A stretch of 64,000 nt of DNA from Ruegeria marisrubri (lineage in GTDB: Bacteria; Pseudomonadota; Alphaproteobacteria; Rhodobacterales; Rhodobacteraceae). The DNA lies in assembly GCF_001507595.1 (NCBI RefSeq), contig NZ_LQBQ01000023.1:62001-126000 (forward strand). The letters run 5' to 3'. The notes beneath the pieces were generated by a model. The model searched no databases, was not told the DNA's origin, and worked only from the letters and a program-made list of their open reading frames with translations. This document shows positions 16,942 to 25,833 of this stretch, piece by piece; position 1 is the stretch's first letter, and each line of letters begins with the position of its first letter. A program made the translations under genes and the position numbers.

Positions 16942-17906
16942 CCGATACAGAATCCTTCCTCAGAACCGCGAGACAGGTCGTCACGGACGAAGCCCGGGCC
17001 CTGGACGTGCTGGCCGACAGCCTGGACGAGAATTTCGCCAAGGCCGTGCAGTTGGTTCTTGATGCCAAGGGGCGCATCATCGTCAGCGGCATCGGCAAGT
17101 CCGGCCATATCGGCCACAAGATCGCGGCCACGCTGGCCAGCACGGGAACGCCTGCCTATTTCGTGCACCCGGCCGAGGCCAGCCACGGGGATCTGGGCAT
17201 GGTGTCGAAGGACGACGTTGTTCTGGCCATCTCGAATTCCGGCGAGGCGCCCGAGTTGGCGAACCTGCTGGGCTTTACCCGCCGCTTCGGCATTCCGCTC
17301 ATCGGTCTGTCGAGCAAGCCCGAAAGCACGCTGATGAAACAGGCCGACGTGCATCTGTTGATCCCGTCGATGGGCGAGGCCTGCGGCTTTGGCATGGTGC
17401 CCTCGATCTCGACGACCCTGACGCTTGCGATGGGCGACGCGCTGGCCATCGCGCTTATGAAATACCGCGATTTCCGGCCCGAGAATTTCCGTGAGTTCCA
17501 CCCGGGCGGCAAGCTGGGCGCGCGGCTGAGCAAGGTCAGCGACCTGATGCATACCGGGTCGGCGCTGCCGCTGGTGTCGATGAAAACGCCGATGAGCGAC
17601 GCGCTGATCGAGATCAGCCAAAAGGGGTTCGGCGTCGCCGGTGTTACGGATACCGACGGCAACCTGGCTGGCATCATCACTGACGGCGACCTGCGCCGTC
17701 ACATGGACGGGCTGCTGGACAACACGGCCGAACAGGTGATGACCCGGAACCCGACCACGATTGCGCCCGACGCCCTGGCCGAAGAGGCGGTGGCGGTGAT
17801 GAACCAGCGCAAGATCACCTCGCTATTCGTCGTGGACGAGAACGGCCCGGCGCGCGCGCAGGGGCTGCTGCACATTCACGACTGCCTGCGCGTCGGTCTG
17901 GGATAA
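16938..17906 (+). CDS. kdsD: Arabinose-5-phosphate isomerase KdsD
   Basis: 322 residues: SIS sugar-isomerase domain (GIGKSGHIGHKIAATLASTG, HPAEASHGDLGM, ISNSGEAPEL) about 35-190, then two CBS domains (about 205-320). It converts ribulose-5-phosphate to arabinose-5-phosphate, the first step of Kdo synthesis for lipopolysaccharide. Position between rnd and lptC-lptA-lptB is the usual LPS-supply order in proteobacteria. Confidence 0.95.
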   Translation: MTDTESFLRTARQVVTDEARALDVLADSLDENFAKAVQLVLDAKGRIIVSGIGKSGHIGHKIAATLASTGTPAYFVHPAEASHGDLGMVSKDDVVLAISNSGEAPELANLLGFTRRFGIPLIGLSSKPESTLMKQADVHLLIPSMGEACGFGMVPSISTTLTLAMGDALAIALMKYRDFRPENFREFHPGGKLGARLSKVSDLMHTGSALPLVSMKTPMSDALIEISQKGFGVAGVTDTDGNLAGIITDGDLRRHMDGLLDNTAEQVMTRNPTTIAPDALAEEAVAVMNQRKITSLFVVDENGPARAQGLLHIHDCLRVGLG

Positions 17907-17919
17907 CGGGGGGGCGATC

Positions 17920-18519
17920 GTGGACAGCTATTCCCGCATGGTGCAGTTCCTCAAGGTTCTGCTGCCGCTTGCGGCGATTGTCCTGCTCTCCACGGTGTTT
18001 CTGCTTTCGCGCGGCATCGAGACGGATGTCACCGGGCCCTTCTCGGAACGGGACATGGACGACCGGCTGAAGGGGCAGCAGATCACTCGCCCCGTCTATA
18101 CAGGCACCACGCGGAAGGGCGACGAAATACAGGTGTCGGCATCCATTGCCCGCCCCGGCGGCGCTCAGGCCCCGACCGAAGCCTCTGACTTCAAGGGCAC
18201 AATACGCTTCCAGAACGGGCGGGTGATGACGCTCGATTCCGATCTCGGTTCGGTCAGGCCCGACCGCGGGATGGCAACGTTCACGGGCAATGTCGTCATG
18301 ACAACGGCCGACGGCATGCGCCTGACGACCGATGTGCTGAACACGGCGTTGGATGAAATCAAAGGCGACGCGCCCGGAACGGTCCACGGCACCGGACCGA
18401 TCGGAGAGCTCACGGCCGGAGCGATGCGTTTCGGCGCCGAAAAAGAGGACGGGCCGGTGCATATCCTTTTTACAGACGGTGTGAAGCTGATATATCACCC
18501 TGAGAAGCCGGAAAGATAA
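17920..18519 (+). CDS. lptC: LPS export protein LptC
   Basis: 199 residues from GTG 17920. One N-terminal membrane anchor (VLLPLAAIVLLSTVFLLS) and a periplasmic beta-jellyroll seen in repeated stretches like GTIRFQNGRVMTLDSDLGSV and GMATFTGNVVMTTADGMRL. It links the LptBFG extractor to the LptA bridge. LptF/G are not in the window. Confidence 0.88.
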   Translation: MDSYSRMVQFLKVLLPLAAIVLLSTVFLLSRGIETDVTGPFSERDMDDRLKGQQITRPVYTGTTRKGDEIQVSASIARPGGAQAPTEASDFKGTIRFQNGRVMTLDSDLGSVRPDRGMATFTGNVVMTTADGMRLTTDVLNTALDEIKGDAPGTVHGTGPIGELTAGAMRFGAEKEDGPVHILFTDGVKLIYHPEKPER

Positions 18520-18522
18520 CTC

Positions 18523-19014
18523 GTGATCGATTTACGCATTTTGTCGTTTTGCACCGTTTTGGCCCTGACCGTGACTTCTGCACTCGCGCAGGAGACCAGC
18601 CTGACTTTCGGCGAAGGGGCGTCGGATCCGACCCTGCCGGTCGAAGTCACGTCCGAAACGCTGGACGTGAACCAGGAAGACGGCTCGGCCGAGTTCAAGG
18701 GCAACGTCGTCGTGATCCAGGGCGACATGCGCCTGTCCGCGGACCGTGTCCTTGTCATATACAACGAGGAAAAATCCGCCATCGAACGTGTTGAGGCGAC
18801 CGGCGACGTGGTGCTGGTCAGCGGACCCGACGAGGCCGAGGCCGACAAGGCAGATTACACGATCGAAAGCGGCGTTATCGTTCTGACCGGCAATGCCCTG
18901 CTCAATCAGGGGCCGAATACGATTTCGTCCGACAAGGTGACCGTGAACCTGGCAACCGGCACCGCGCAGATGGTCGGTCGCGTAAAGACCATCCTGAAGA
19001 CGGAACAGAATTGA
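18523..19014 (+). CDS. lptA: Periplasmic LPS transport protein LptA
   Basis: 163 residues from GTG 18523. A signal peptide ends at ALAQ. The OstA-like jellyroll carries the typical DVNQEDGSAEFKGNVVVIQGDMRL and TISSDKVTVNLATG strands. It forms the periplasmic LPS bridge. It sits 3 bp after lptC, and its TGA shares one base with the lptB ATG. Confidence 0.92.
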   Translation: MIDLRILSFCTVLALTVTSALAQETSLTFGEGASDPTLPVEVTSETLDVNQEDGSAEFKGNVVVIQGDMRLSADRVLVIYNEEKSAIERVEATGDVVLVSGPDEAEADKADYTIESGVIVLTGNALLNQGPNTISSDKVTVNLATGTAQMVGRVKTILKTEQN

Positions 19015-19772
19015 TGGCCCGCCCGAATCTTGCAGTCGCAGAAGGGTCTTCGGGCCTCAAGATCGAGAAGCTGCGCAAATCCTACCGCAAGAAGACTGTG
19101 ATCCGCGACGTGTCGATGTCGCTCGACCGGTCCGAAGTGGTGGCGCTGCTGGGGCCGAACGGGTCGGGCAAGACCACCACCTTCTATGCCGTTGCCGGGT
19201 TGGTTTTCCCCGAAGCCGGCACGGTCACGATCGACGGGCAGAACGCGACCACCCTGCCGATGTACCGCCGCGCCCGCATGGGAATCGGTTACCTGCCACA
19301 GGAGATGTCGATCTTTCGCGGCCTGAGCGTCGAGGACAATATCGCCGCCGTTCTCGACATCACCGTGAAACATGCCCACAGGCGCAAGGAGCGGCTCGAA
19401 GAGTTGCTGTCCGACTTCTCCATCGAGCATCTGCGCCGTGCCCCCGCCCTGGCGCTGTCCGGGGGGGAACGCCGCAGGGTCGAGATCGCCCGCTGCCTGG
19501 CGGCCGATCCGAAATACCTGCTGCTGGACGAGCCCTTTGCCGGGGTTGACCCGATCAGCGTTGGCGATATCCGTCATCTGGTCGCCGACCTGAAGAAACG
19601 CGGCATCGGCGTTCTGATCACGGATCACAATGTCCGCGAAACGCTCGAGATCGTGGATCGCGCCTATATCCTGCATGACGGTCAGGTCCTGATGTCGGGC
19701 ACACCCAGCGAGGTGGTCGAAAACGAGAACGTCCGCCGCGTTTATCTGGGTGAAAACTTCCGGATTTCCTGA
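19014..19772 (+). CDS. lptB: LPS export ATPase LptB
   Basis: 252 residues. Walker A GPNGSGKTT, Q-loop LPQEMSIFRGLSV (LptB-specific), signature LSGGERRRVEIARCLA, Walker B YLLLDEPFAGVDP, switch His in ITDHNVRETL. ATPase of the LptBFG extractor. ATG 19014 overlaps the lptA stop. It is the end of the rnd-kdsD-lptCAB operon. rpoN, often next to lptB in proteobacteria, is not there. Confidence 0.96.
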   Translation: MARPNLAVAEGSSGLKIEKLRKSYRKKTVIRDVSMSLDRSEVVALLGPNGSGKTTTFYAVAGLVFPEAGTVTIDGQNATTLPMYRRARMGIGYLPQEMSIFRGLSVEDNIAAVLDITVKHAHRRKERLEELLSDFSIEHLRRAPALALSGGERRRVEIARCLAADPKYLLLDEPFAGVDPISVGDIRHLVADLKKRGIGVLITDHNVRETLEIVDRAYILHDGQVLMSGTPSEVVENENVRRVYLGENFRIS

Positions 19773-20023
19773 AACCGGCTCCGTCCCGCAGGCGAGATAC
19801 CGGAAATCGCGTCAACTCATGCCTGTTTCGATTGACTCTGCCGCCATCTCTTGCCTCAATTGCATCATGGCATTTCTTCGGTTCCAGTCTGGATCACGGC
19901 CCCCTTTCCGGGAAGGGGGCGCTTTCGGACCACCGTTGGTGATGCCGTCCCCCACCACCCGATAAGAACAGGCACGCCGAAGTTTCCGGCGTCAGAATGG
20001 GTGCGAATTGTGAAGGAGATCAC
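19773..20023 (+). other. lptB-hpf spacer with a stem-loop (19899-19920)
   Basis: 251 bp without a gene. The only structure I see is an 8-bp stem GCCCCCTT / AAGGGGGC with a 6-base loop, followed by only a short T-run (CTTTC), so a weak terminator at best. In many proteobacteria this is where rpoN sits; no trace of it remains in any frame. Confidence 0.5.
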
Positions 20024-20587
20024 ATGCGTTATCAAATCAGCGGAAAACAGATCGACATCGGCGCAGCTCTGCAGACCCATGTGCAGACTGAGTTGGGTGA
20101 GGTCATGGGCAAGTACGCCCAAAGGCCGACCGACGCCAACGTCGTCTTTTCCCGTTCGGCGCATGAGTACGTGTGCGAAGCGACCGTACATCTGTCCACC
20201 GGGCTGACCGCCCAGGCCAAGGCGCATGCAAATGAAATCTATGCAGCGTTTGATGCCTGCTGCGAAAAGATGGACAAACAACTGCGCCGCTACAAGAGAC
20301 GCCTCAAGGACCATCACCGCGAGCGGGCCGAACCGGTTGAACTCTTCGGTGCGTCGTCCTATATCCTCGCCTCGGACGAATCGAGCGCGGCGGATGAGCC
20401 GAACTCGTTGCAGCCGATCATCGTTGCCGAGATGGAAACCAAGATTCCGTCCTTGAGTGTCGGCGAAGCGGTGATGCAGATGGAGCTTGCCGGAGCCCCG
20501 GTTCTGGTGTTCCGCAACGAAACCAAAGATGGATTGAACGTCGTGTATCGCCGGGATGACGGCAATATCGGCTGGATCGATCCGTAA
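20024..20587 (+). CDS. hpf: Long-form ribosome hibernation-promoting factor HPF
   Basis: 187 residues. N-terminal S30AE domain (QISGKQIDIGAAL to YKRRLKDHH, about 1-100), an acidic linker, then the C-terminal dimerisation domain (SVGEAVMQMELAGAPVLVFRNE, NVVYRRDDGNIGWIDP). The long form drives 100S ribosome dimers in stationary phase. ATG 20024 follows AAGGAG. Adjacent to ptsN, as in many proteobacteria. Confidence 0.95.
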   Translation: MRYQISGKQIDIGAALQTHVQTELGEVMGKYAQRPTDANVVFSRSAHEYVCEATVHLSTGLTAQAKAHANEIYAAFDACCEKMDKQLRRYKRRLKDHHRERAEPVELFGASSYILASDESSAADEPNSLQPIIVAEMETKIPSLSVGEAVMQMELAGAPVLVFRNETKDGLNVVYRRDDGNIGWIDP

Positions 20588-20645
20588 CAGGCAAGATTGA
20601 CGATATGTGCCTCCGCCATGCGGGGGCACGATCAGGAGCGAAATC

Positions 20646-21110
20646 ATGGAGCTTTCGAGCATCCTCCAGCCCGAGGCGGTGCGTGTTCTGGCCTCCGCCT
20701 CGAGCAAGAAGCGGCTGTTTCAGGAAATCGGTGATGTCGCCGCCAGCGTACTGAACCAGGATGCACAAACCGTCGTAGAGTCGCTACTCGAACGCGAAAG
20801 CCTGGGCCCGACAGGTGTCGGCCACGGTGTCGCCCTGCCCCATACCCGCCTGCCGGATATCGACTCGGTTGCAGGCGTTTTCGTTCTGCTGGAAAAACCG
20901 CTCGATTTCGGTGCCGTCGACCGGCAGCCGGTCGATCTGGCTTTTGCCCTCTTCGCGCCAGAGGAAGCTGGCGTCGAGCACCTCAAGGCACTGGCGCTGG
21001 TGTCACGCACCCTGCGTGAGTCGGCGGTATGCAACAAACTTCGCGCCAACCCGGACCCAGTAAAACTCTATGCGATCCTGACCGAAGCACAGTCGGTCCA
21101 GGCGGCATAA
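20646..21110 (+). CDS. ptsN: Nitrogen PTS EIIA component PtsN
   Basis: 154 residues; PTS EIIA-2 domain with phospho-accepting H66 in VGHGVALPHTRLP. It is the last protein of the regulatory nitrogen phosphotransferase relay, which controls potassium and carbon/nitrogen balance rather than sugar uptake. AGGAG precedes ATG 20646. It lies 58 bp after hpf and ends at a terminator. Confidence 0.94.
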   Translation: MELSSILQPEAVRVLASASSKKRLFQEIGDVAASVLNQDAQTVVESLLERESLGPTGVGHGVALPHTRLPDIDSVAGVFVLLEKPLDFGAVDRQPVDLAFALFAPEEAGVEHLKALALVSRTLRESAVCNKLRANPDPVKLYAILTEAQSVQAA

Positions 21111-21128
21111 GCGCATGTTTCAAAATGG

Positions 21129-21153
21129 AAAAGGCCCCTTGCGGGGCTTTTTT
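21129..21153. terminator. Rho-independent terminator between ptsN and the SCP lipoprotein gene
   Basis: AAAAGGCCCC TTGC GGGGCTTTTTT; a 5-8 bp GC stem followed by T6, preceded by an A-run, so it may work in both directions for the converging genes. Confidence 0.85.
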
Positions 21154-21170
21154 GTTCGCGCTGCTAGCGG

Positions 21171-21698
21171 TCAGAGGGAATAGCCGCCAGCCCCCATCTC
21201 CAGCGTCCACCACAGCTTGCCGCTTTTTTCCTGATGCCAGGCAAAGCCGATATCCGTCGCCGTCGGGTCCATGATGACCGCGCGCGAGCCTTTTTCCTCC
21301 ATCCAGGCGGCCAGTGTCTCGAGTTCCGTCTCATAGGTCTCCGAGATCGCCTCTCCCACGAAAGAGCCCGGATAGCCGGCACGTGCCACCCGGTCGAGCG
21401 GTGAAGATCCGTCGGACCCAAAGTGCCACGGGCGGTTCTGACGCGCCATGTCCTTGGCGTGAGTTGCCGCCGCTGCGGTCAGTTGAGCGTTCAATTGCAC
21501 TGGCTGCAGCCCCGAGGCCTGGCGCAACGCATTGACGGAATCAAGCATCCGGTACTGAATCTTCTCCGGATTACCGCGAATCTTGTAGACTTGAGGCAGC
21601 GGCTTGCCATCGGCGCCCAGCTTCTGCGCGCTATTGGGCGAGGTGCATGCGGCCAAAGCAAAAAAACAAATCAGAAGAAGGGAAATTAGGCGGATCAT
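21171..21698 (-). CDS. SCP/CAP-domain lipoprotein (YkwD-like)
   Basis: 175 residues. Lipoprotein signal: hydrophobic LISLLLICFFALAAC with lipobox LAAC at about 14-17. The SCP/CAP domain follows: LDSVNALRQASGLQPVQLNAQLTAAA, HAKDMARQNRPWHFGSDGSSPLDRVARAGY, GEAISE, and the C-terminal WW pair. Bacterial CAP proteins are secreted or envelope-anchored and of uncertain function. ATG 21698 is chosen because it begins the signal peptide. Confidence 0.85.
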   Translation of the reverse strand: MIRLISLLLICFFALAACTSPNSAQKLGADGKPLPQVYKIRGNPEKIQYRMLDSVNALRQASGLQPVQLNAQLTAAAATHAKDMARQNRPWHFGSDGSSPLDRVARAGYPGSFVGEAISETYETELETLAAWMEEKGSRAVIMDPTATDIGFAWHQEKSGKLWWTLEMGAGGYSL

Positions 21699-21866
21699 GA
21701 CAAACCTGGTCGTTGTTGCGCGCACTCGAATAACGTGTTGAGACGTGCTGGGCAAATACCCATTGCCCCAAAGTGCATGAATTCGCCGGTTTGATTTGCC
21801 GATGAGGCATTCCGGCAATAGACTGTCGAGGATTTCGAGCCCAAAGGAAGATAGAGGACCGTATTC

Positions 21867-22466
21867 ATGGTCAAGAAACCCTTTCACATCGCGACCCGCC
21901 GTGGATTTCTGGCCGGCGCAACCTCCGCACTCGCATCTCCGGCGATCGCGCAATACATCCCCGGCGACCCACTCCGCCCGGCCCCCGAGGCCGAGCCGCC
22001 CGTCCGGCGCAACGTTTCCGGGTTCCGCGCACAGAAGTGGCAAACATATTTTTCGAACACCCGAAACGGGGCGATTCTCGTCGATACGGTATCCCGCGCA
22101 CTGCACTATTGGTCCGAAGATCTGTCGATCTACAGGCTATATCCGTCGTCCGTTCCCCTGACCGAGGAAATGACCCGCCGCGGACGAACCAGCGTAATTC
22201 GAAAGGTCGAAGGCCCCAGCTGGTCGCCGACACCCTCCATGAAGAGGCGAAACCCGGAATGGCCCGACTACATCCCTCCGGGGCCGGACAACCCGCTGGG
22301 AACGCATGCTCTGTACCTGAGCTGGCAGTATTATCGAATCCACGGCACGCATGACACGCGCAAGATCGGACGGCGATCGTCCAATGGGTGTATCGGCCTT
22401 TACAACGAGCATATTTCCGAGCTCTTCTCTTTGGCGAAGGTCGGCACGCAAGTGTTGCTAATTTGA
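21867..22466 (+). CDS. L,D-transpeptidase (YkuD/ErfK family), Tat-exported
   Basis: 199 residues. Tat-type signal TRRGFLAGATSALASPAIA at the N-terminus. The YkuD domain has the catalytic block HGTHDTRKIGRRSSNGCIGL with H159 and C175. These enzymes make 3-3 peptidoglycan cross-links or attach proteins to peptidoglycan in the periplasm. Divergent from the SCP lipoprotein gene; both act on the envelope, but shared function is only a guess. Confidence 0.9.
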   Translation: MVKKPFHIATRRGFLAGATSALASPAIAQYIPGDPLRPAPEAEPPVRRNVSGFRAQKWQTYFSNTRNGAILVDTVSRALHYWSEDLSIYRLYPSSVPLTEEMTRRGRTSVIRKVEGPSWSPTPSMKRRNPEWPDYIPPGPDNPLGTHALYLSWQYYRIHGTHDTRKIGRRSSNGCIGLYNEHISELFSLAKVGTQVLLI

Positions 22467-22605
22467 CGACATTTTCGAAAGCCAGGGCGCCGAAGAAACA
22501 AGTATCAATTGCATTCTGTGTGGATAGCTGATTAGAAAACGTTACGAGGTAAGTCTTGGGTGCGCGCTTCAAGTATTGGGAAACGCGCAAATTCTGGAGG
22601 TTAAA

Positions 22606-22788
22606 ATGAAGAAACTCGTTCTCGCCGCAGCTCTGACCGCAGCAGCTTCGACGGCATATGCCGGCAACCTGGAAGAACCGGTTGTCGAAGCGCCCGTCGT
22701 CGTTGAGGAAACTCAGGGCACTTCCGGTGGCATCGTTCTGCCGCTGGTCCTGCTGGTTCTGGTCGGCGTTGCTGTCGCAGCAAGCTAA
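22606..22788 (+). CDS. Small secreted or membrane protein of unknown function (60 aa)
   Basis: Starts MKKLVLAAALTAAASTAYA, a clear Sec signal, then a short acidic, Val/Pro-rich stretch and one C-terminal hydrophobic segment (VLPLVLLVLVGVAVA). The mature form would be about 41 residues with a single membrane anchor. GGAGG precedes the ATG and a strong terminator follows, so it looks like a genuine monocistronic gene. A possible promoter is TTGCAT (22509-22514), N17, TTAGAA. Function unknown. Confidence 0.75.
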   Translation: MKKLVLAAALTAAASTAYAGNLEEPVVEAPVVVEETQGTSGGIVLPLVLLVLVGVAVAAS

Positions 22789-22806
22789 TAGGACACACGA
22801 TACGTG

Positions 22807-22840
22807 AAAAAGGCGGTGGAGATTTCCACCGCCTTTTTTT
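22807..22840. terminator. Bidirectional terminator between the small-protein gene and hemH
   Basis: AAAAA, 9-bp stem GGCGGTGGA / TCCACCGCC with GATT loop, then T7. Flanked by A and T runs on both sides, so it can end both converging units. Confidence 0.92.
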
Positions 22841-22855
22841 CTTTTTTGCGCCCGT

Positions 22856-23905
22856 TCAATCGAGCCAGCCCTTCAGATTGTCCTCGATCACCTGCGCGAG
22901 CGCAGAGATATGCGCGTCATCGTCATTCAGGCAGGGGATGTAGGTGAAGGTTTCGCCACCGGCCTCCTCGAAACTTTCGCGAATCTCTTCGTTGATTTCT
23001 TCCAGCGTTTCGATGCAGTCGGCGGAAAAGGCCGGAGCGACGACCGCGATATTCTTTTTGCCCTGCCGCGCCAATTCGGCCACGTGATCGACGGTATAGG
23101 GTTTCAGCCATTCCTCGGGGCCGAAACGCGACTGGAAGGTCGAAACGATCTGGCTGTCGTCCCACCCCAGGCGCTCCTTGAGCAACCGCGTGGTCTTGAC
23201 GCACTGGCAGTGATACGGGTCGCCCTGCTGAAGATAGCGTTCCGGCATTCCGTGATATGAGCACACGAGGATGTCCGGCCGGGTGTCCACGCCTGCGTAG
23301 GCCCGCTCGATCGAGGCGGCCAGCGCGTCGATGTATTCGGGCCGGTCGAAATAGGCGGGAACGGTGCGGCTGGCCGGTTGCCAGGTTTCTTCCATCAGCG
23401 CCCGAAAGAACTGGTCATTCGCGGTGGCCGTGGTGGCGCCTGCGTATTGCGGGTAGAGCGGAAAGAACAGGATCCGGTCGCAGCCCTCGGCCACCATTTC
23501 CCGGACCTTGGACTTGGTCGAGGGATTGCCGTAGCGCATGCAGAAATCCACCATCACGCGATCTCCGAAACGTGCCTTCATCGCGCTGCGAATCTTTGCC
23601 GTCTGGTCCTTGGTGATCAGCATGAGGGGGCTTTCGCCCTTTTCATGATCCCAGATCGACTTGTAGGCCGCGCCCGAAGTGAACGGGCGCTTGGTCAGGA
23701 TGATCGCCTGCAGGATCGGTTGCCATTTCCACGCCGGATAGTCGATCACCCGCTTGTCCGAGAGAAACTCGTTCAGATAGCGCCGCATCGGCCAGTAGGT
23801 GTAGTCATCCGGCGTGCCGAGATTGGCCAGCAGGATGCCGACCCGGCCCATTTTCACCTTCGGGTGATCGGCGGGCGCATGGGTTGGGCGGGTGGCATCA
23901 AACAT
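22856..23905 (-). CDS. hemH: Ferrochelatase HemH
   Basis: 349 residues. Family motifs: GILLANLGTPDDY near the N-terminus, MRYGNPS, PLYPQYAGATTATANDQ, the catalytic His loop CSYHGMPERYL, and SFQSRFGPEEWLKPYT. It inserts ferrous iron into protoporphyrin IX, the last step of heme synthesis. ATG 23905 follows AGGAAG. A longer in-frame extension upstream is Arg-rich and not credible. Confidence 0.96.
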   Translation of the reverse strand: MFDATRPTHAPADHPKVKMGRVGILLANLGTPDDYTYWPMRRYLNEFLSDKRVIDYPAWKWQPILQAIILTKRPFTSGAAYKSIWDHEKGESPLMLITKDQTAKIRSAMKARFGDRVMVDFCMRYGNPSTKSKVREMVAEGCDRILFFPLYPQYAGATTATANDQFFRALMEETWQPASRTVPAYFDRPEYIDALAASIERAYAGVDTRPDILVCSYHGMPERYLQQGDPYHCQCVKTTRLLKERLGWDDSQIVSTFQSRFGPEEWLKPYTVDHVAELARQGKKNIAVVAPAFSADCIETLEEINEEIRESFEEAGGETFTYIPCLNDDDAHISALAQVIEDNLKGWLD

Positions 23906-23963
23906 ATCGAGCTTCCTGAGTGTTTTTGCGGTTCCGACTGAGATAAAGGGATATCGGACCGCG

Positions 23964-24794
23964 TCAATCGGGCAGTTTGCCCTCGGTGGCTCCAAGCGCC
24001 TGCGCCAGCGAGGCCTGCGCCGAGCCGGGGCGCAGCGGTTTGGGTTGGCTTTCATGCGGCGCCCATCCGGTCAGGCAGATCAGGTCGAAGGTGGCCCGGA
24101 GGCGTCCTTCCGGCGTGGCGAAATGCTCGGCATAGAGTTGGTCGGCGCGTTCGAACACCGCGCGTCGCGTCGGATGTTTCAGACGGGCGGCCAGCGCATT
24201 GGTTTCGCCCATTGCCCTCAGATCGCGCATCAGGTGCCAGATATCGCGATATTCCGCCGTCAGCGCCACGTTGTCGGCCACCGGCAGGGCCAGCCCAGCG
24301 CGTTGCAGCAAGGCCCCGAGATCGCGGATCTCGGCCATGGGCGCTATCCGGGGGCTCAAACCGCCCGTCACCTCGACCTCGGCCTGCCCCAGAACCGCGC
24401 GCAATTCGTGCAGGGTTTCCCCACCAAGGCAGATCGCCAGCAACAGACCGTCCGGCTTCAGGGCGCGGTGGCATTGAATCAGCTGACCGACCGGATCATC
24501 GGCCCAATGCAGCGCCATCGCGTGAACGACCAGATCATGAGCGCCCTGCTCGAATCGCAGAACGTCCTCATCCGCCACGATCGCCGCATCGGGCAGAACG
24601 TCTTGCCAGACATGAGGGTAGGGGGTGACGATCGCCGGCGACGAAAACCTTCTGTTAACCATCGCGAGGCGATCCTTCACCTCGTCCACCGCCGCGCGGT
24701 GCAAAAACAGCGCATCATCCTGGGCACGGGCGCGATGGGCGGCCAGGGCGGCCCGGTCGAACAGGGCGGGTTTTGTGTCGGCGGGCATTTTCAT
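23964..24794 (-). CDS. SAM-dependent methyltransferase (BioC/NDUFAF5-like)
   Basis: 276 residues. The N-terminus (LFDRAALAAHRARA, FLHRAAVDEVKDRLAMVNR) and HDLVVHAMALHWADDP with GGETLHELRAVL closely follow the NDUFAF5-like group related to BioC. Mitochondrial NDUFAF5 hydroxylates an arginine of complex I, and bacterial members are annotated as methyltransferases. The classic SAM glycine motif is weak here. Divergent from the ComF-like gene (16 bp apart). Confidence 0.8.
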   Translation of the reverse strand: MKMPADTKPALFDRAALAAHRARAQDDALFLHRAAVDEVKDRLAMVNRRFSSPAIVTPYPHVWQDVLPDAAIVADEDVLRFEQGAHDLVVHAMALHWADDPVGQLIQCHRALKPDGLLLAICLGGETLHELRAVLGQAEVEVTGGLSPRIAPMAEIRDLGALLQRAGLALPVADNVALTAEYRDIWHLMRDLRAMGETNALAARLKHPTRRAVFERADQLYAEHFATPEGRLRATFDLICLTGWAPHESQPKPLRPGSAQASLAQALGATEGKLPD

Positions 24795-24810
24795 GAGGCG
24801 CAGTTAACGC

Positions 24811-25539
24811 ATGTGGAGCCGGATTCAAACCGCCGTTGAGCTGATCTACCCGCCACGCTGCGTGGGCTGTGGCGAACTGGTCGCTGCCGATTTCGGACTG
24901 TGCGGCGCCTGTTGGCGGGAAACTCCGTTCATCGGCGGTACCGTTTGCGACAGCTGTGGAACGCCCCTGCCGGGCGAACCGGATGGTCATCGAATCGAAT
25001 GCGATGACTGCATGAGGACGCCCCGGCCCTGGGCGGACGGGCGGGCCGCGCTTTTGTATCAGGGCCTCGCGCGACGGCTGGTTCTGGCCCTGAAACATGG
25101 TGACAGGCCTGAGCTGGCACGACCCGCCGCCCTGTGGATGGCGCAGGCAGGCCGGGAGATGATGAGTGACGGCATGCTGATCGCCCCGGTGCCCTTGCAT
25201 TGGTCGCGGCTGGCGAAGCGGCGCTACAACCAGTCTGCCTTGCTGGCCTCGTATCTGGCGCGGGAAACCGGCCTGTCCGTTTGCCCCGATCTGCTGGTGC
25301 GGACCCACCGCACCGCGATACTGGACGGCAAGAGCGCCGAAGAGCGACGCGAGATCCTGTCCCGCGCCATCTCGGCGCATCCCAGGCGGCGTCATCGGAT
25401 GGTGCGACGCGATGTGCTGCTGGTGGATGATGTGATGACCTCTGGCGCGACGCTGGCGGCCTGCGCCCGTGCCTGTCTTGACGCAGGCGCAGAGCGGATT
25501 TGCGTGCTGACACTGGCGCGCGTTGCCAAGAATGCTTAA
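24811..25539 (+). CDS. ComF-family amidophosphoribosyltransferase-like protein
   Basis: 242 residues. N-terminal zinc-finger-like cysteines (CVGCGEL, CGACW, CDSCGTPL, CDDC) and a C-terminal phosphoribosyltransferase domain with PRPP loop DVLLVDDVMTSGATL; PVPLHWSRLAKRRYNQSALLA is the ComF signature. ComF is needed for DNA uptake in some bacteria; in alphaproteobacteria its role is less clear. It is followed by grxC and a nitrilase gene on the same strand. Confidence 0.88.
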   Translation: MWSRIQTAVELIYPPRCVGCGELVAADFGLCGACWRETPFIGGTVCDSCGTPLPGEPDGHRIECDDCMRTPRPWADGRAALLYQGLARRLVLALKHGDRPELARPAALWMAQAGREMMSDGMLIAPVPLHWSRLAKRRYNQSALLASYLARETGLSVCPDLLVRTHRTAILDGKSAEERREILSRAISAHPRRRHRMVRRDVLLVDDVMTSGATLAACARACLDAGAERICVLTLARVAKNA

Positions 25540-25575
25540 TTCCCCCTAGATTGAGGCAAATCTCGGGGAACGGAA

Positions 25576-25833
25576 ATGAAACCGGTAGAAATCTACACCT
25601 CGCCGCTATGCGGTTACTGCCATGCGGCCAAGCGGCTGCTGACCAAGAAGGGTATCGCCTTCACCGAAATCGACGTGCTGGCCAACCCGGATCGCAAACC
25701 GGAAATGATCCAGCGCGCCAATGGCCGCCGCACGGTGCCGCAGATCTTCATCGGGGAGACCCATGTCGGCGGCTGCGACGATCTGTTCGACCTCGACATG
25801 TCGGGCAAGCTCGACCCGCTGCTGGCCGCCTGA
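25576..25833 (+). CDS. grxC: Glutaredoxin 3
   Basis: 85 residues. CGYC active site (C12, C15) in YTSPLCGYCHAAKRLL, plus TVPQIFIGETHVGGCDDL for glutathione binding. Reduces protein disulfides and glutathione adducts. Its TGA overlaps the nitrilase ATG. Confidence 0.95.
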   Translation: MKPVEIYTSPLCGYCHAAKRLLTKKGIAFTEIDVLANPDRKPEMIQRANGRRTVPQIFIGETHVGGCDDLFDLDMSGKLDPLLAA

